Shown: positions 53,549-62,721 of the stretch, one piece after another
Layout: each line of letters starts with the position of its first letter
How positions within the stretch are numbered: the stretch's first letter is position 1
Source: Anaerolineae bacterium
GTDB lineage: Bacteria; Chloroflexota; Anaerolineae; Aggregatilineales; Aggregatilineaceae
Direction: 5' to 3'
Length of the DNA: 64,000 nt
Assembly: GCA_016926875.1 (NCBI GenBank)
Contig: JAFGNU010000038.1
Location: 1 to 64,000, forward strand
Made by a program: the position numbers and the translations under genes
The notes under the pieces: model-generated
What the model was told of the DNA's origin: nothing
What the model saw: the letters and a program-made list of their open reading frames with translations, nothing else
The model's database searches: none

Positions 53549-55115
53549 ACAGCGGACCGGGGTGATCCTGGCGGCGATCTTGCTGCTGGCACTGGGCCTG
53601 CGGCTGATCAACCTGGGAGGGCGGACGCTGTGGTATGACGAGGCGTTCAGCGTGCTGTTCGCAGAAAAAGGCTATGATGCCATGCTGGACGGCACGGTGG
53701 CATCCCAGGACGGCGCCGCCGCCGAGGAACACCCACTGCTGTACTACGTGCTGCTAAACGGTTGGATGGAACTGCTCGGACAGAGCGCGGCAGCAGTCCG
53801 GTTGCTGAGTGTGGTGATCGGCGTGGCAACGGTGGGCGCGGTGTTTTTACTGGCCCGCGAATGGTTTGATGACCGGACGGCGCTGGTTTCTGCACTGATC
53901 ACGGCCATTGCGCCGCTGCATGTGCAGTATTCGCAGGAAACGCGCATGTATGCGCTCGTGGCGCTGCTGCTGACGCTGGCGACGTGGGCCTACTGGCGAG
54001 CGTGGCAGCGGGGGCATGCTGCCCATTGGCTGGCGTTTAGCGTCCTGGCGGCAGCGTGTATGTACACCCATCAGCTCAGCGGGTTTTTTCTGCTGGCGTT
54101 GGGCCTGCTGCCGCTGCTGGCGCGCGACCGCAGGCGGATGATCCAGACGGCGCTGGCGGCGCTGCTGGCGCTGGCGTTGTACCTGCCCTGGCTGGGCTAC
54201 CTGCCGGACCAGTTCGGCAAGCTGCGGCAGTACTGGGTACAAAAGCCGAATGTACTGCATATCTGGCTGGCGCTGCGCTCGTTTATTTCGGTGAACCTGG
54301 ATTTTTCCGCCGGGTGGTGGCTGCCCACATTTTTGCTGGCCGCCGTGCTGACGGTCTTTTTGTTGTATCGCGCCTACGCCGTGCTGCATGTCCGGCGCGG
54401 TGCAGCCCCAGATGATGACCGGCTGGCGCTTGGTTGGGCGCTGTGGCTGGCGTTTATGCCGATGGTCGGCATGTGGATCGCGTCCTACCTGTTGCAGCCG
54501 CTATTTTTACCGCGCGCGCTGCTGCCGTCGGCGGTCATGTTTTATATTGCGCTGGCGTGGCTGTTTATGCGCGGTGGGATGCCGCGTGCTGTGGTGGGTC
54601 TGCTGGTAACCGGCTGGCTGGTAGTGATCGGCTTCAGCCTGGTCACCCATTACACCTGGGACACGTTCCCCACGCCGCCGTTTGACGGTGCAGCGGACTA
54701 TCTGGCAAAACAAGCTGCCAGCGATGACGTGATCGTACATGGCAACAAGATCACCGCGCTGCCGATGGAGTACTATGACCGGGACCTGCCGCAGCGCTTT
54801 GTGCGCGATATTCCCGGTTCCGGCTCGGATACGCTGGCCCTGCCCACGCAGCGGATGCTGGGCCTGCTGGCGGATCAGTGCGTTGCGGAAGCGGCGAATG
54901 GTGCGCCGCGCGTGTGGTATGTGGCCTTTGAGCAGCTTGAAGACGAAATGATCGATCTGGTGGACGACGATCCGGCCAATGCCCGCTACGATTCGCTAAG
55001 CTGGCTGCGCGCGCACTACACCAAAGCGCAGGTGAAGTCATTTAACGATCTGGACGTGTATCTATTCACCGGTCCCGATGCCGACGCCCTGAATGCAATA
55101 TGTGACCCGGACTGA
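53535..55115 (+). CDS. Glycosyltransferase family 39-like (PMT_2) membrane protein (3 of 9)
   Basis: A 526-residue GT-C protein of the ArnT/PMT type. The first loop contains GGRTLWYDEAFSVLFAEKGY, with the Asp-Glu pair that defines the family, followed by EEHPLLYYVLLNGWMELLG and the QYSQETRMYALVALLLTLAT block of the third helix pair. A C-terminal soluble domain (about 395-526) is rich in Asp and Leu. It overlaps the previous gene by 14 bases. The acceptor may be a lipid, protein or polysaccharide. Confidence 0.85.
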   Translation: MKRPEQRTGVILAAILLLALGLRLINLGGRTLWYDEAFSVLFAEKGYDAMLDGTVASQDGAAAEEHPLLYYVLLNGWMELLGQSAAAVRLLSVVIGVATVGAVFLLAREWFDDRTALVSALITAIAPLHVQYSQETRMYALVALLLTLATWAYWRAWQRGHAAHWLAFSVLAAACMYTHQLSGFFLLALGLLPLLARDRRRMIQTALAALLALALYLPWLGYLPDQFGKLRQYWVQKPNVLHIWLALRSFISVNLDFSAGWWLPTFLLAAVLTVFLLYRAYAVLHVRRGAAPDDDRLALGWALWLAFMPMVGMWIASYLLQPLFLPRALLPSAVMFYIALAWLFMRGGMPRAVVGLLVTGWLVVIGFSLVTHYTWDTFPTPPFDGAADYLAKQAASDDVIVHGNKITALPMEYYDRDLPQRFVRDIPGSGSDTLALPTQRMLGLLADQCVAEAANGAPRVWYVAFEQLEDEMIDLVDDDPANARYDSLSWLRAHYTKAQVKSFNDLDVYLFTGPDADALNAICDPD

Positions 55116-55127
55116 AAAAACGAGGTG

Positions 55128-56366
55128 ATGGTGCCGAACCGACTCCAGGTGTTGATCGTGGCGGGCGTACTGGTTGCGCTGCTGGTCGGTAACGTGATCG
55201 CTACCCATAACGCGCTGACTGAGCCGCACCCTGGCCACAATGATTTTATGTCGCGCTGGGAAGGCGTGCGCTCCTACTGGCGGGACGGGTTAAACCCCTA
55301 CGGCGATGAAGCCAGCCTCAATATTCAGACGCGCATCTATGGCCGCGCGGCGAACGACGACGAAGACCCCGGTTATTTTGCGTACCCGTTCTACACCGCC
55401 CTGCTGCTGTGGCCGCTGGTCTATACCTCGTATGCGTGGGCGTCCGCGATCTGGATGGTGCTGCTGGAAGTCTGCCTGATCGCGGCGCTGGCCCTGCTGC
55501 TGGACCTGTTCGGCTGGCGGCCCAAACCCTGGCTGCTGGCAGTTTTGTTGCTGTGGACGCTGCTGTATTACTTCGCCGCGCGGGGGTTGATCCTGGGGCA
55601 GCCGGGTCTGGTGGTCTACCTGCTGCAAGTGCTGACGTTGTGGGCGCTGGCCAACCGGCGGGACAGGCTGGCCGGGGCGGCGCTGGCGTTGTCTACCATC
55701 AAGCCGCAGATGGGCTTTTTGCTGGTGCCGCTGCTGCTGGTGTGGGGTGCACGGTTCCGGCGCTGGCGGCTGGTGAGGAGCTTCGCCGCCGTGTGGAGCG
55801 GGCTGATGCTGGTATCCTTTGTGCTAGAACCGGGCTGGTTTGGCGACTGGATCGAGCAGATACGCAGCTATCCATCCTATACCGAGATCGGCGCGCCGGT
55901 GTGGGTCGTGACGCAGTACTACCTGGGGCTGGGCGACGTGGGTGAGTGGATCGTAAACCTGGCGCTGTACGCCGTGCTGTTGTGGGCATGGTATGCCGTG
56001 TTGATCCGCGACCAGGGCGAACGCCTGGATTGGGCTATCATGCTGACGCTGACGATCACCCATCTGTCGGCGGTGCGCACGGCCACCCCGCATTACGTCG
56101 TGTTTACCATCCCGCTGATCTTTTACTTCCGCGCCATCGACCGGCGCTGCCAATCCGGCGGACTCTGGATCGCGTTGATCCTGCTGGTCCTGTTTATCGT
56201 GCCCTGGGTGCATTTCCTGACGACGGTTGAGGGCGAATTTGAACACCCGACGCTGTATCTGCCGCTGGCGTTTGGCATGTTGATCCTGCTGTGGATCACG
56301 CGCCGGATGTGGTGGGCTGCGCCGCCGTTGATCGCCACTGTCTCTCCAACGGAGCAGGTGCCGTAA
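55128..56366 (+). CDS. GT87/DUF2029-like membrane glycosyltransferase (4 of 9)
   Basis: A 412-residue protein with about nine helices. The extracytoplasmic loop has HPGHNDFMSRWEGVRSYWRD followed by GLNPYGDEASLNIQTRIYGR, matching the GT87 D..YW..GLNPY pattern, and FAYPFYTALLLWPLVY and STIKPQMGFLLVPLLLVWG follow, where the KPQ element is diagnostic. The start may be ATG 55128 or GTG 55131 (GAGG at 55122-55125). It follows gene 3 by 12 bases and its stop shares a base with the next ATG. No soluble C-terminal domain. Confidence 0.83.
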   Translation: MVPNRLQVLIVAGVLVALLVGNVIATHNALTEPHPGHNDFMSRWEGVRSYWRDGLNPYGDEASLNIQTRIYGRAANDDEDPGYFAYPFYTALLLWPLVYTSYAWASAIWMVLLEVCLIAALALLLDLFGWRPKPWLLAVLLLWTLLYYFAARGLILGQPGLVVYLLQVLTLWALANRRDRLAGAALALSTIKPQMGFLLVPLLLVWGARFRRWRLVRSFAAVWSGLMLVSFVLEPGWFGDWIEQIRSYPSYTEIGAPVWVVTQYYLGLGDVGEWIVNLALYAVLLWAWYAVLIRDQGERLDWAIMLTLTITHLSAVRTATPHYVVFTIPLIFYFRAIDRRCQSGGLWIALILLVLFIVPWVHFLTTVEGEFEHPTLYLPLAFGMLILLWITRRMWWAAPPLIATVSPTEQVP

Positions 56367-57982
56367 TGACCCGACGGTTTCCGGTCACGGTGTGGCTGTT
56401 TGCGCTGGCCCTGGCGTGTGTGACATCGCTGCCGTATGTGGTCGGGGTATTGAGCGCGCCGGAAGAAGGTGTTGTGTACAGCGGTCTTCCCGCCTTGCCC
56501 GGCGGCGTGCAGTGGGATTTCAACAGCCATTTTGCCAAGATGTGGCAGGGGGCGCGGGGTGAATTCGCGTACCGCCTGCTGTTTACACATGAAGATCATC
56601 CCGGTCTGCCGCTGGTGCAGGGCTTTTATGTGGCGCTGGGCGGACTGGCGGACCTGCTGCCGTTCGGCCTGCCGCTGATCTATCACGCAGCGCGCTTTTT
56701 GCTGGCAGGGACGATGGTCCTGGCGCTGTGGGCGTTTACCTGCCGCTATTTTGACGATAACCGGCAGCGTTGGCTGTGTATGGTGTTCGCTACGCTGGTA
56801 AGCGGCTGGAGCTGGCTGTTACTGCTGGTTGCGCCGACTATGACGGCAGACGTGTCCCCGATTGAGTTCTGGCTGGTGGATGCTTACAATCTGCTGGGCG
56901 CGTTTTACTTCCCACATTTTGCCGCCGCGATCTGCCTGCAAATCGTTGTTTTCCTGACGTTTGAAGTCTGGATCGAGCGCGGAGAATGGCGGCAGATCGT
57001 CGTGTTGACGCTCGCATTAGCCGCCGAAAGCCTGATCCAACCCTACGTGATTCTGCTGACCGGCGGCCTGCTGGCGATCCTGGCACTGGTTCACATCCGA
57101 GTAACGCGGCGCCTGAGTTGGCAGCGTGCGCTCTGGCTGGCGATTCCGCTGGGCGTGCACGGCGGGTTGATCCTGTACCAATACCTGGCGATGCGGGCCG
57201 ATCCGGTCTGGTCGGATTTTGTCGCGCAGAACGATACGCTGTCGCCGCCGGTGATTTATTATGTCCTGGGGTATCTGCCGTTCCTGATCCCGATAGCGCT
57301 TGGCTTTCCAGTTGTGTGGCGAGAGGCAGGTGGGCGCTGGCTGCTGCCGCTGGTGTGGGTGGGATTGGTGGCCGTGCTGCTGTATGCGCCGTTTCCCACG
57401 CAGCGGCGCTATCTGCTTGGCGTACAGACACCGCTGGCTGTGCTGGCCGCGCAAGGCTGGACCGGCGGTATGCTGCCGCGTATCAGCGAACCGCGCCGCC
57501 CGTTGGTGACGATTGTGTACCTGACGTTCGGATCAATTGCATCGATCCTGATCATTTTTGCGAACACAACCGCGCTGGCGAACCCGGATCAACATGAGCA
57601 ATTGTTTTACCAGCCGGACGAGCGCCGCGCGTTTGATTGGCTGCGCGAACAGGTCGATCCCGGTGCCCTGGTGCTCACCGTATCCGACCGGTCGGCTATC
57701 GGCAGCGGCGGGCGGCTGGTGGCGATGACAGGGCAGCGCGTGTATACCGGGCACTGGATCGAAACGGTAGGTTTTGACAACAAGGCGAAGCAGGTCGAAC
57801 GGTTTTATGACCCGTCCACGCCTGATCCCTGGCGGCAGGCATTTCTTGATCAAATCAACGCCAGGTATGTATGGTACGATGACAGTGCCCGCGCGGTTGG
57901 CGCATGGAACCCGGCTGAGGCGGATTACCTGGTGCCCGTATTTGAGTCGGCAAGTGTGACGATCTACCGGGTAGAACCGTGA
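56366..57982 (+). CDS. GT-C-like membrane protein (5 of 9)
   Basis: A 538-residue protein with about ten helices. The first loop has VQWDFNSHFAKMWQGARGEF followed by HEDHPGLPLVQGFYVALGGL, similar in position and acidic content to other GT-C proteins. A second acidic loop follows (SPIEFWLVDAYNLLGAFYFP). The C-terminal soluble domain (about 425-538) starts with YQPDERRAFDWLREQVDPGA, as in glycosyltransferases of this type. The family is less certain than for its neighbours. The start ATG overlaps the previous stop by one base (TAATG). Confidence 0.75.
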   Translation: MTRRFPVTVWLFALALACVTSLPYVVGVLSAPEEGVVYSGLPALPGGVQWDFNSHFAKMWQGARGEFAYRLLFTHEDHPGLPLVQGFYVALGGLADLLPFGLPLIYHAARFLLAGTMVLALWAFTCRYFDDNRQRWLCMVFATLVSGWSWLLLLVAPTMTADVSPIEFWLVDAYNLLGAFYFPHFAAAICLQIVVFLTFEVWIERGEWRQIVVLTLALAAESLIQPYVILLTGGLLAILALVHIRVTRRLSWQRALWLAIPLGVHGGLILYQYLAMRADPVWSDFVAQNDTLSPPVIYYVLGYLPFLIPIALGFPVVWREAGGRWLLPLVWVGLVAVLLYAPFPTQRRYLLGVQTPLAVLAAQGWTGGMLPRISEPRRPLVTIVYLTFGSIASILIIFANTTALANPDQHEQLFYQPDERRAFDWLREQVDPGALVLTVSDRSAIGSGGRLVAMTGQRVYTGHWIETVGFDNKAKQVERFYDPSTPDPWRQAFLDQINARYVWYDDSARAVGAWNPAEADYLVPVFESASVTIYRVEP

Positions 57983-58047
57983 GACGTAACACGCACCGGA
58001 TAGACCCGGACGCAGCTACAATCTATCATGGTGATAAGGAGCCGTTC

Positions 58048-59532
58048 ATGCAATCAACCCCTGCACGCCCGCGTTATTTTTTACCGGGCACCGTGCTTAT
58101 CTTGCTGGTAGGGTTTGGGCTGCGACTCTGGGAACTTGGGACGGCGAGCTTCTGGTATGACGAGGTGCTGACCGAGACCCGCGCCCAGGCGTCACTGGAT
58201 CGCATGGTCACGCTGCTGTTGGAGGCCGCCAACCAGACCCCGCTGTACTTCGCCTCGCTGCACCTGTTCCCCACAGGCAATGAACTGCTGCTGCGGTTTC
58301 CGTCGGCATTGACCGGCGTGCTTGGTATTGCGCTGCTGGTGTTCGCGGCGGTGCGCCTGTACGGTGATTGCGACCTGGCGCTGCTGGCGGGTACGCTGTT
58401 GGCATGCAACCCGTATCATATCTGGGCATCACGCGCGGCGCGTCCGTATGCGCTGCTGTTCGTTTTTGCGCTGCTGTCGTCCTACTTTTTTCTGCTGCTG
58501 CTGCGCGGCGAGCGCTCGCGGGCAACCTGGATCGGGTTTGTATTGTCCAGCATGGCGGCGTATCTCACACATTACTACGCCGCAGGGCTGCCGCTGGCGC
58601 AATATGCCCTGTTTGCGTTCATTCTGCGGGGCAATCGCGGCTTTTTCCGGCGCTGGCTGGTCGCGCAGTTTGTCGCAGCGATCCCGGTGATGATCTGGGT
58701 GTATAAGCTGGCGCAGCAGCCGACAATCGCGCTGGGGATCAGTTGGATTCCGCGCCCTGGCTTGGATGATATCCTGATTACACTGTGGAACATGACGCTT
58801 GGCTATGACGGCTCGCTGCCCTGGTATGTCCTGATAGGGTTGGCAGCAGCGGGCATCGGTCTGGTGATTGGCCTGTATGTCGCTTTCCGTGACCGGGCAA
58901 CTGACCGCGTGACCTTTTACTGGTTTTGGCTGCTGGTGGGACCGCTGGTAGTTGCTTTTATTGGGTCGCAGTTTCGCCCGCTGTATGTGGATCGCTACTT
59001 TATGGTTTTCCTGCCAGCTGTTATCCTGCTGATGGTGGTAGGTTGGCAGCGGTTGCCCCGGCGCGCGTGGCTGCCCGCGCTGGCCGGTGTGGTGATGCTG
59101 GCAGGGGCGACCAACGCCGTGATCACAATCGATCACGGGGAAGATGTGAAGGAAGATTGGCGCCGCGCTGCGGTGTATGTGGCACATGAACAGCAGCCCG
59201 GTGATGTCGTGGTAACGGAAACGCCGGTGACACTGATGTGCTTTTTACGCTACTTCGATGACCCGATAGCACGCACCTGGTTGGTTGACGGGCCTGCTTT
59301 TGCGCATGAGCTTGGGCCGTCTGTCCGGCAGGTGTGGGTTGTGTACCGGAACCTGAATGAGGATGGGCACCGTCAGGGCGTGCTGGCCGACTCTGATCCC
59401 CTCGAAAGCGATACAACAACAGCCGATTGGCTGCGCGCGCACCGTGATCAAATCGTGTCACGGCGCGAATTCAACGGCTTGACCGTGCTGCTGGTGAATG
59501 TCGAAGGAGAGTTCGCCGGGACGGCAAACTAA
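58048..59532 (+). CDS. Glycosyltransferase 39-like membrane protein, duplicate A (6 of 9)
   Basis: A 494-residue GT-C protein of the PMT_2/ArnT type. The first loop has ASFWYDEVLTETRAQASLDR with the DE pair. The HIWASRAARPYALLF block corresponds to the third-helix motif, and YVDRYFMVFLPAVILL lies in the C-terminal helices. A short soluble end (about 400-494) carries EDGHRQGVLADSDPLESDTT. AAGGAG lies 6 bases before ATG 58048. An earlier GTG at 57979 would be part of the leader. It shares its length and most of its sequence with the next gene. The 65-base gap to gene 5 contains no terminator. Confidence 0.85.
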   Translation: MQSTPARPRYFLPGTVLILLVGFGLRLWELGTASFWYDEVLTETRAQASLDRMVTLLLEAANQTPLYFASLHLFPTGNELLLRFPSALTGVLGIALLVFAAVRLYGDCDLALLAGTLLACNPYHIWASRAARPYALLFVFALLSSYFFLLLLRGERSRATWIGFVLSSMAAYLTHYYAAGLPLAQYALFAFILRGNRGFFRRWLVAQFVAAIPVMIWVYKLAQQPTIALGISWIPRPGLDDILITLWNMTLGYDGSLPWYVLIGLAAAGIGLVIGLYVAFRDRATDRVTFYWFWLLVGPLVVAFIGSQFRPLYVDRYFMVFLPAVILLMVVGWQRLPRRAWLPALAGVVMLAGATNAVITIDHGEDVKEDWRRAAVYVAHEQQPGDVVVTETPVTLMCFLRYFDDPIARTWLVDGPAFAHELGPSVRQVWVVYRNLNEDGHRQGVLADSDPLESDTTTADWLRAHRDQIVSRREFNGLTVLLVNVEGEFAGTAN

Positions 59533-59584
59533 ACTCATTGGGAAATCAGTTGAAAGTGGCACAAACACCTCGTTTTCGGCGCCA

Positions 59585-59635
59585 TGTAGGGGTAAAGCTT
59601 GCTCTGCCCTGGGCGATGCTTGCATCGCCCCTACA
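59585..59635. repeat. Palindromic element between the duplicated glycosyltransferase genes
   Basis: TGTAGGGG (59585-59592) and CCCCTACA (59628-59635) are inverted ends. The right half is itself a hairpin, GGGCGATG/CATCGCCC around CTTG (59611-59630). Such GTAGGGG..CCCCTAC units are often dispersed in genomes, so this may be a small non-autonomous mobile element. It lies 53 bases after the stop of duplicate A. Confidence 0.65.
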
Positions 59636-59671
59636 AAAACAGGCTTGATCGACGGACTGAAGGAGCACTGG

Positions 59672-61156
59672 ATGCAATCGACAACTGCACGCCCGCGTTA
59701 TTTCTGGGCAGCCGCCGTGTTGATTTTGCTGGCCGGGTTTGGGCTGCGGACGTGGCAGTTGGGCAGCGCCAGCCTGTGGTTGGACGAGGCAGTAACCGAC
59801 TTTTGGCTCAACAGCCCATCAGACAGTTTCTACTCACTTATACTGGAATCTGGCACTGAGCTGCCGCTTTATTTCACGCTTATGCGCCCGCTTGATATTG
59901 GCACGGAGGCATTGATCCGGTTTCCTTCGGTGCTGTTTGGTGTAATTGGCATTGCGTTATTGATGTTTGTTGTGCTCCGTTTGTACGACGATCCCATGCT
60001 CTGCTTGCTGGCAGGGGCTTTGCTGGCGTTTAACCCCTATCACATCTGGTTGTCACGAACGGCTCGCCCCTATACGCTGGCGTTTGTGGGGTCGCTGCTG
60101 GCATCGTACTTTTTCCTGGCACTGCTGCGCGGTGAGCGCTCGCGGGCGAACTGGATCGGGTTTGTCCTGTCCAGCATAGCGGCGTATCTCACGCACTACT
60201 TTGCAGCGAGCTTGCCGCTGGCACAGTATATTTTGTTTGCATTCATTCTACGTGGCAATCGCGGCTTTTTCCGCCGCTGGCAGGTGGCGCAGTGCGTCGC
60301 CGTGATTCCCGTGTTTATCTGGCTTATCGAGTTGATACGGCAGCCTGCGGTATCGCTTGGCGTGGGCTGGATTCCGCGCCCCGGTCTGCACGACATTCCA
60401 TTAACATTGTGGAATATGACGCTCGGCTATGACGGCTCGTTGGCCTGGTATATCGTGCCAGGGCTGGCAGCGGCTGGAATCGGCCTGCTGACCGGGTTGT
60501 ACTACGCGGTGCGGGAACGCAAAGCAAACCGGATAAACTTTTACTGGTTCTGGTTGGTTGTGGGGCCGCTGCTGGGGGCGTTTGTCGTTTCACAGGTTCG
60601 CCCGGTGTACGTAGACCGCTACTTTATGATCTCTCTACCTGCGGTTATCCTGCTGACGGTCGAGGGTTGGCAGCACCTGCCGCGCAACACATGGCGCGTG
60701 GTATTGGCGGGTGCTGTGATCACCGGTGGGGCAGCCAGCACCTTGATCACGATCCACCAGGGCGACGATGTCAAAGAAGACTGGCGCGCGGCGGCAGCGT
60801 ATGTGGAGCAGGCGCAGCAGTCCGACGATGGCTGTCTGACCAAGTCTCCGCTTACACTGCTGTCGTTTCTACGTTATTTTGATGGCGACACAGAATGTTT
60901 GTGGCTGGCCGAAGGCCCTGCTGTGGCAGGGGAATATGAAAAACCAGTCAGGCGTGTTTGGGCAATTATGCGCAACCCAAACGAGGATGGTCACCGGCAG
61001 GGCGTACTCGCTGATTTTGATCCACTTGAGCAAGACTCGCTGATGACAGGCTGGCTGTTGGCGCGGCGCGACCGGATTGTTTCGCAGAGGGAGTTTAACG
61101 GTCTGGCCGTGCTGCTGGTCGATACGGGTGATGAGTTTGCCGGAGCAGACGACTGA
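59672..61156 (+). CDS. Glycosyltransferase 39-like membrane protein, duplicate B (7 of 9)
   Basis: A 494-residue paralogue of the preceding gene, equal in length and very similar along the whole sequence: both begin MQST-ARPRYF, share SRTARPYTLAF/SRAARPYALLF, GFVLSSIAAYLTHYFAA/GFVLSSMAAYLTHYYAA, IPRPGLHDI/IPRPGLDDI, and end in SQREFNGLAVLLV / SRREFNGLTVLLV. The first loop has ASLWLDEAVTDFWLN, with the DE pair kept although Tyr becomes Leu. AAGGAG is again 6 bases from the ATG. The stop overlaps gene 8. It is probably a duplicate with a changed substrate preference. Confidence 0.85.
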   Translation: MQSTTARPRYFWAAAVLILLAGFGLRTWQLGSASLWLDEAVTDFWLNSPSDSFYSLILESGTELPLYFTLMRPLDIGTEALIRFPSVLFGVIGIALLMFVVLRLYDDPMLCLLAGALLAFNPYHIWLSRTARPYTLAFVGSLLASYFFLALLRGERSRANWIGFVLSSIAAYLTHYFAASLPLAQYILFAFILRGNRGFFRRWQVAQCVAVIPVFIWLIELIRQPAVSLGVGWIPRPGLHDIPLTLWNMTLGYDGSLAWYIVPGLAAAGIGLLTGLYYAVRERKANRINFYWFWLVVGPLLGAFVVSQVRPVYVDRYFMISLPAVILLTVEGWQHLPRNTWRVVLAGAVITGGAASTLITIHQGDDVKEDWRAAAAYVEQAQQSDDGCLTKSPLTLLSFLRYFDGDTECLWLAEGPAVAGEYEKPVRRVWAIMRNPNEDGHRQGVLADFDPLEQDSLMTGWLLARRDRIVSQREFNGLAVLLVDTGDEFAGADD

Positions 61157-62721
61157 TGCCGGATCGCCGCGCCTATATCGTGTTGGGCGTGCTGGCGCTC
61201 GTTGTTGGCTCTGTGCTGGCTGCCACGATCAGCCAGCCGGGCTACACCGACGCTTACTACTATTTCAACGCCGGGCAGCGGGTTGTTCAGGGCGAGGGAT
61301 TAACCGATCCGTACCTGTGGGTATACATCAACGCGCCGGACAGCCTGCCGGGGCCAAGCCACACGTACTGGATGCCGCTCGAATCGCTGGTGGCAGCGGG
61401 CAGCATGTGGGTGTTTGGCGCGACGTTTGCGGCGGCACAGGTGCCGTCGGTGCTGTGTTATGCCGGGCTGGTGCTGGTAGCCGTTTGGGTAGGTGGGCAC
61501 CTGGGCCGGAGCCGGCGCCATGCCTGGACGGCGGGACTGTTGGTGCTGTTCAGCGGATTTTTTACGCCCTTCTGGACAACGACAGATACATTTGCGCTTT
61601 ACGCGCTGGTGGGTGCGCTGGCGCTGGTCGGGATCGGGCGCGGCAGCGAAACCGGCGGCTGGCGCTGGTATGCATTGGGCGGCGCGATGAGCGGGCTGGC
61701 GCACCTGGCCCGCGCGGACGGCGTGCTGCTGCTGGTCGTGCTGATCCTGGCAGCGCTCTGGCCCTGGACGGCGCACAGCCGAAAGCAGCGGATCACCGGG
61801 CTGGCGGCAGGTGTACTGGCGTACCTGCTGGTTATGTCACCCTGGTTTGTGCGAAATATGCACGAGATAAGCACGCCCCTGCCGACTGGCGGCGTGCAGG
61901 CGATGTGGCTGCGCGGCTATGATGAACTGGTGAGCTATCCCCCCGGCGCCAGCGCAGATGATTTTTTTGCGTGGGGATTGGATAACATCGTCCGGTCGCG
62001 CTGGGAGGCGCTGACAACAAACCTGGGAACGTTTATCGCGGTCGAAACCTGGGTGATCTTAGGACCGTGCGTGTTGATCGGCCTGTGGATTCGCCGTCGT
62101 GACTCGTTTTTGCGGGGCGTGATGTTGTATGCGCTGGGCCTGCATCTGGCGATGACGTTTGTATTTGCCTATCCCGGCTATCGAGGCGGGCTGTTCCATT
62201 CCTCGGCGGCGCTGCTGCCGTTTTGGGCAGGCGCGGGCTTGATCGGGCTGGACGAGATCATCGCCGGGATGGCAAAGCGGCGGCGCTGGCCAAAAGCGCA
62301 GGCGCAGCGCGTGTTTACCGTGGCGCTGGTGGTGCTGGCGGTGCTGCTTAGCGGGGTACTGTCTGCCCGGCGGTTATCCGAATGGAATGATAACGGCGTG
62401 TTTTACCGGACATTGGCCGACGATCTGCCGCCTGACGCCGTGGTAATGGTCAACGACCCGCCAGCATTATACTATCACACCGGGCTGTCCAGCGTAGTGG
62501 TGCCTTATGCTGATCCGGGCGTGGTGCCGGAGATTGCCGACCGGTTTGGCGTGACGCACCTGGTGCTGGACGTCAACCGGCCAGAACCGTTCACCGGGCT
62601 GTTTTTGGGCCAGGAAACACGCCCGTTTTTGCGCTTTTTACGGCAGTACGACCGGGGTACAGCAGACCGCTCAGATGATATTCGCGTATTTGAGATCGTA
62701 ACCGTGGAAGACGGCGAATGA
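61156..62721 (+). CDS. GT-C-like membrane protein (8 of 9)
   Basis: A 521-residue polytopic protein. After the first helix comes PGYTDAYYYFNAGQRVVQGE followed by GLTDPYLWVYINAPDSLPGP, a pattern of acidic residue then YYYF..G in the first extracytoplasmic loop that fits GT-C enzymes. WMPLESLVAAGSMWVFG then leads into helix 2. The C-terminal part (about 425-521) is soluble, with YHTGLSSVVVPYADPG and RFGVTHLVLDVNRPEPF. It shares one base with the stop of gene 7 and overlaps gene 9 by 4 bases (ATGA). Confidence 0.78.
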   Translation: MPDRRAYIVLGVLALVVGSVLAATISQPGYTDAYYYFNAGQRVVQGEGLTDPYLWVYINAPDSLPGPSHTYWMPLESLVAAGSMWVFGATFAAAQVPSVLCYAGLVLVAVWVGGHLGRSRRHAWTAGLLVLFSGFFTPFWTTTDTFALYALVGALALVGIGRGSETGGWRWYALGGAMSGLAHLARADGVLLLVVLILAALWPWTAHSRKQRITGLAAGVLAYLLVMSPWFVRNMHEISTPLPTGGVQAMWLRGYDELVSYPPGASADDFFAWGLDNIVRSRWEALTTNLGTFIAVETWVILGPCVLIGLWIRRRDSFLRGVMLYALGLHLAMTFVFAYPGYRGGLFHSSAALLPFWAGAGLIGLDEIIAGMAKRRRWPKAQAQRVFTVALVVLAVLLSGVLSARRLSEWNDNGVFYRTLADDLPPDAVVMVNDPPALYYHTGLSSVVVPYADPGVVPEIADRFGVTHLVLDVNRPEPFTGLFLGQETRPFLRFLRQYDRGTADRSDDIRVFEIVTVEDGE

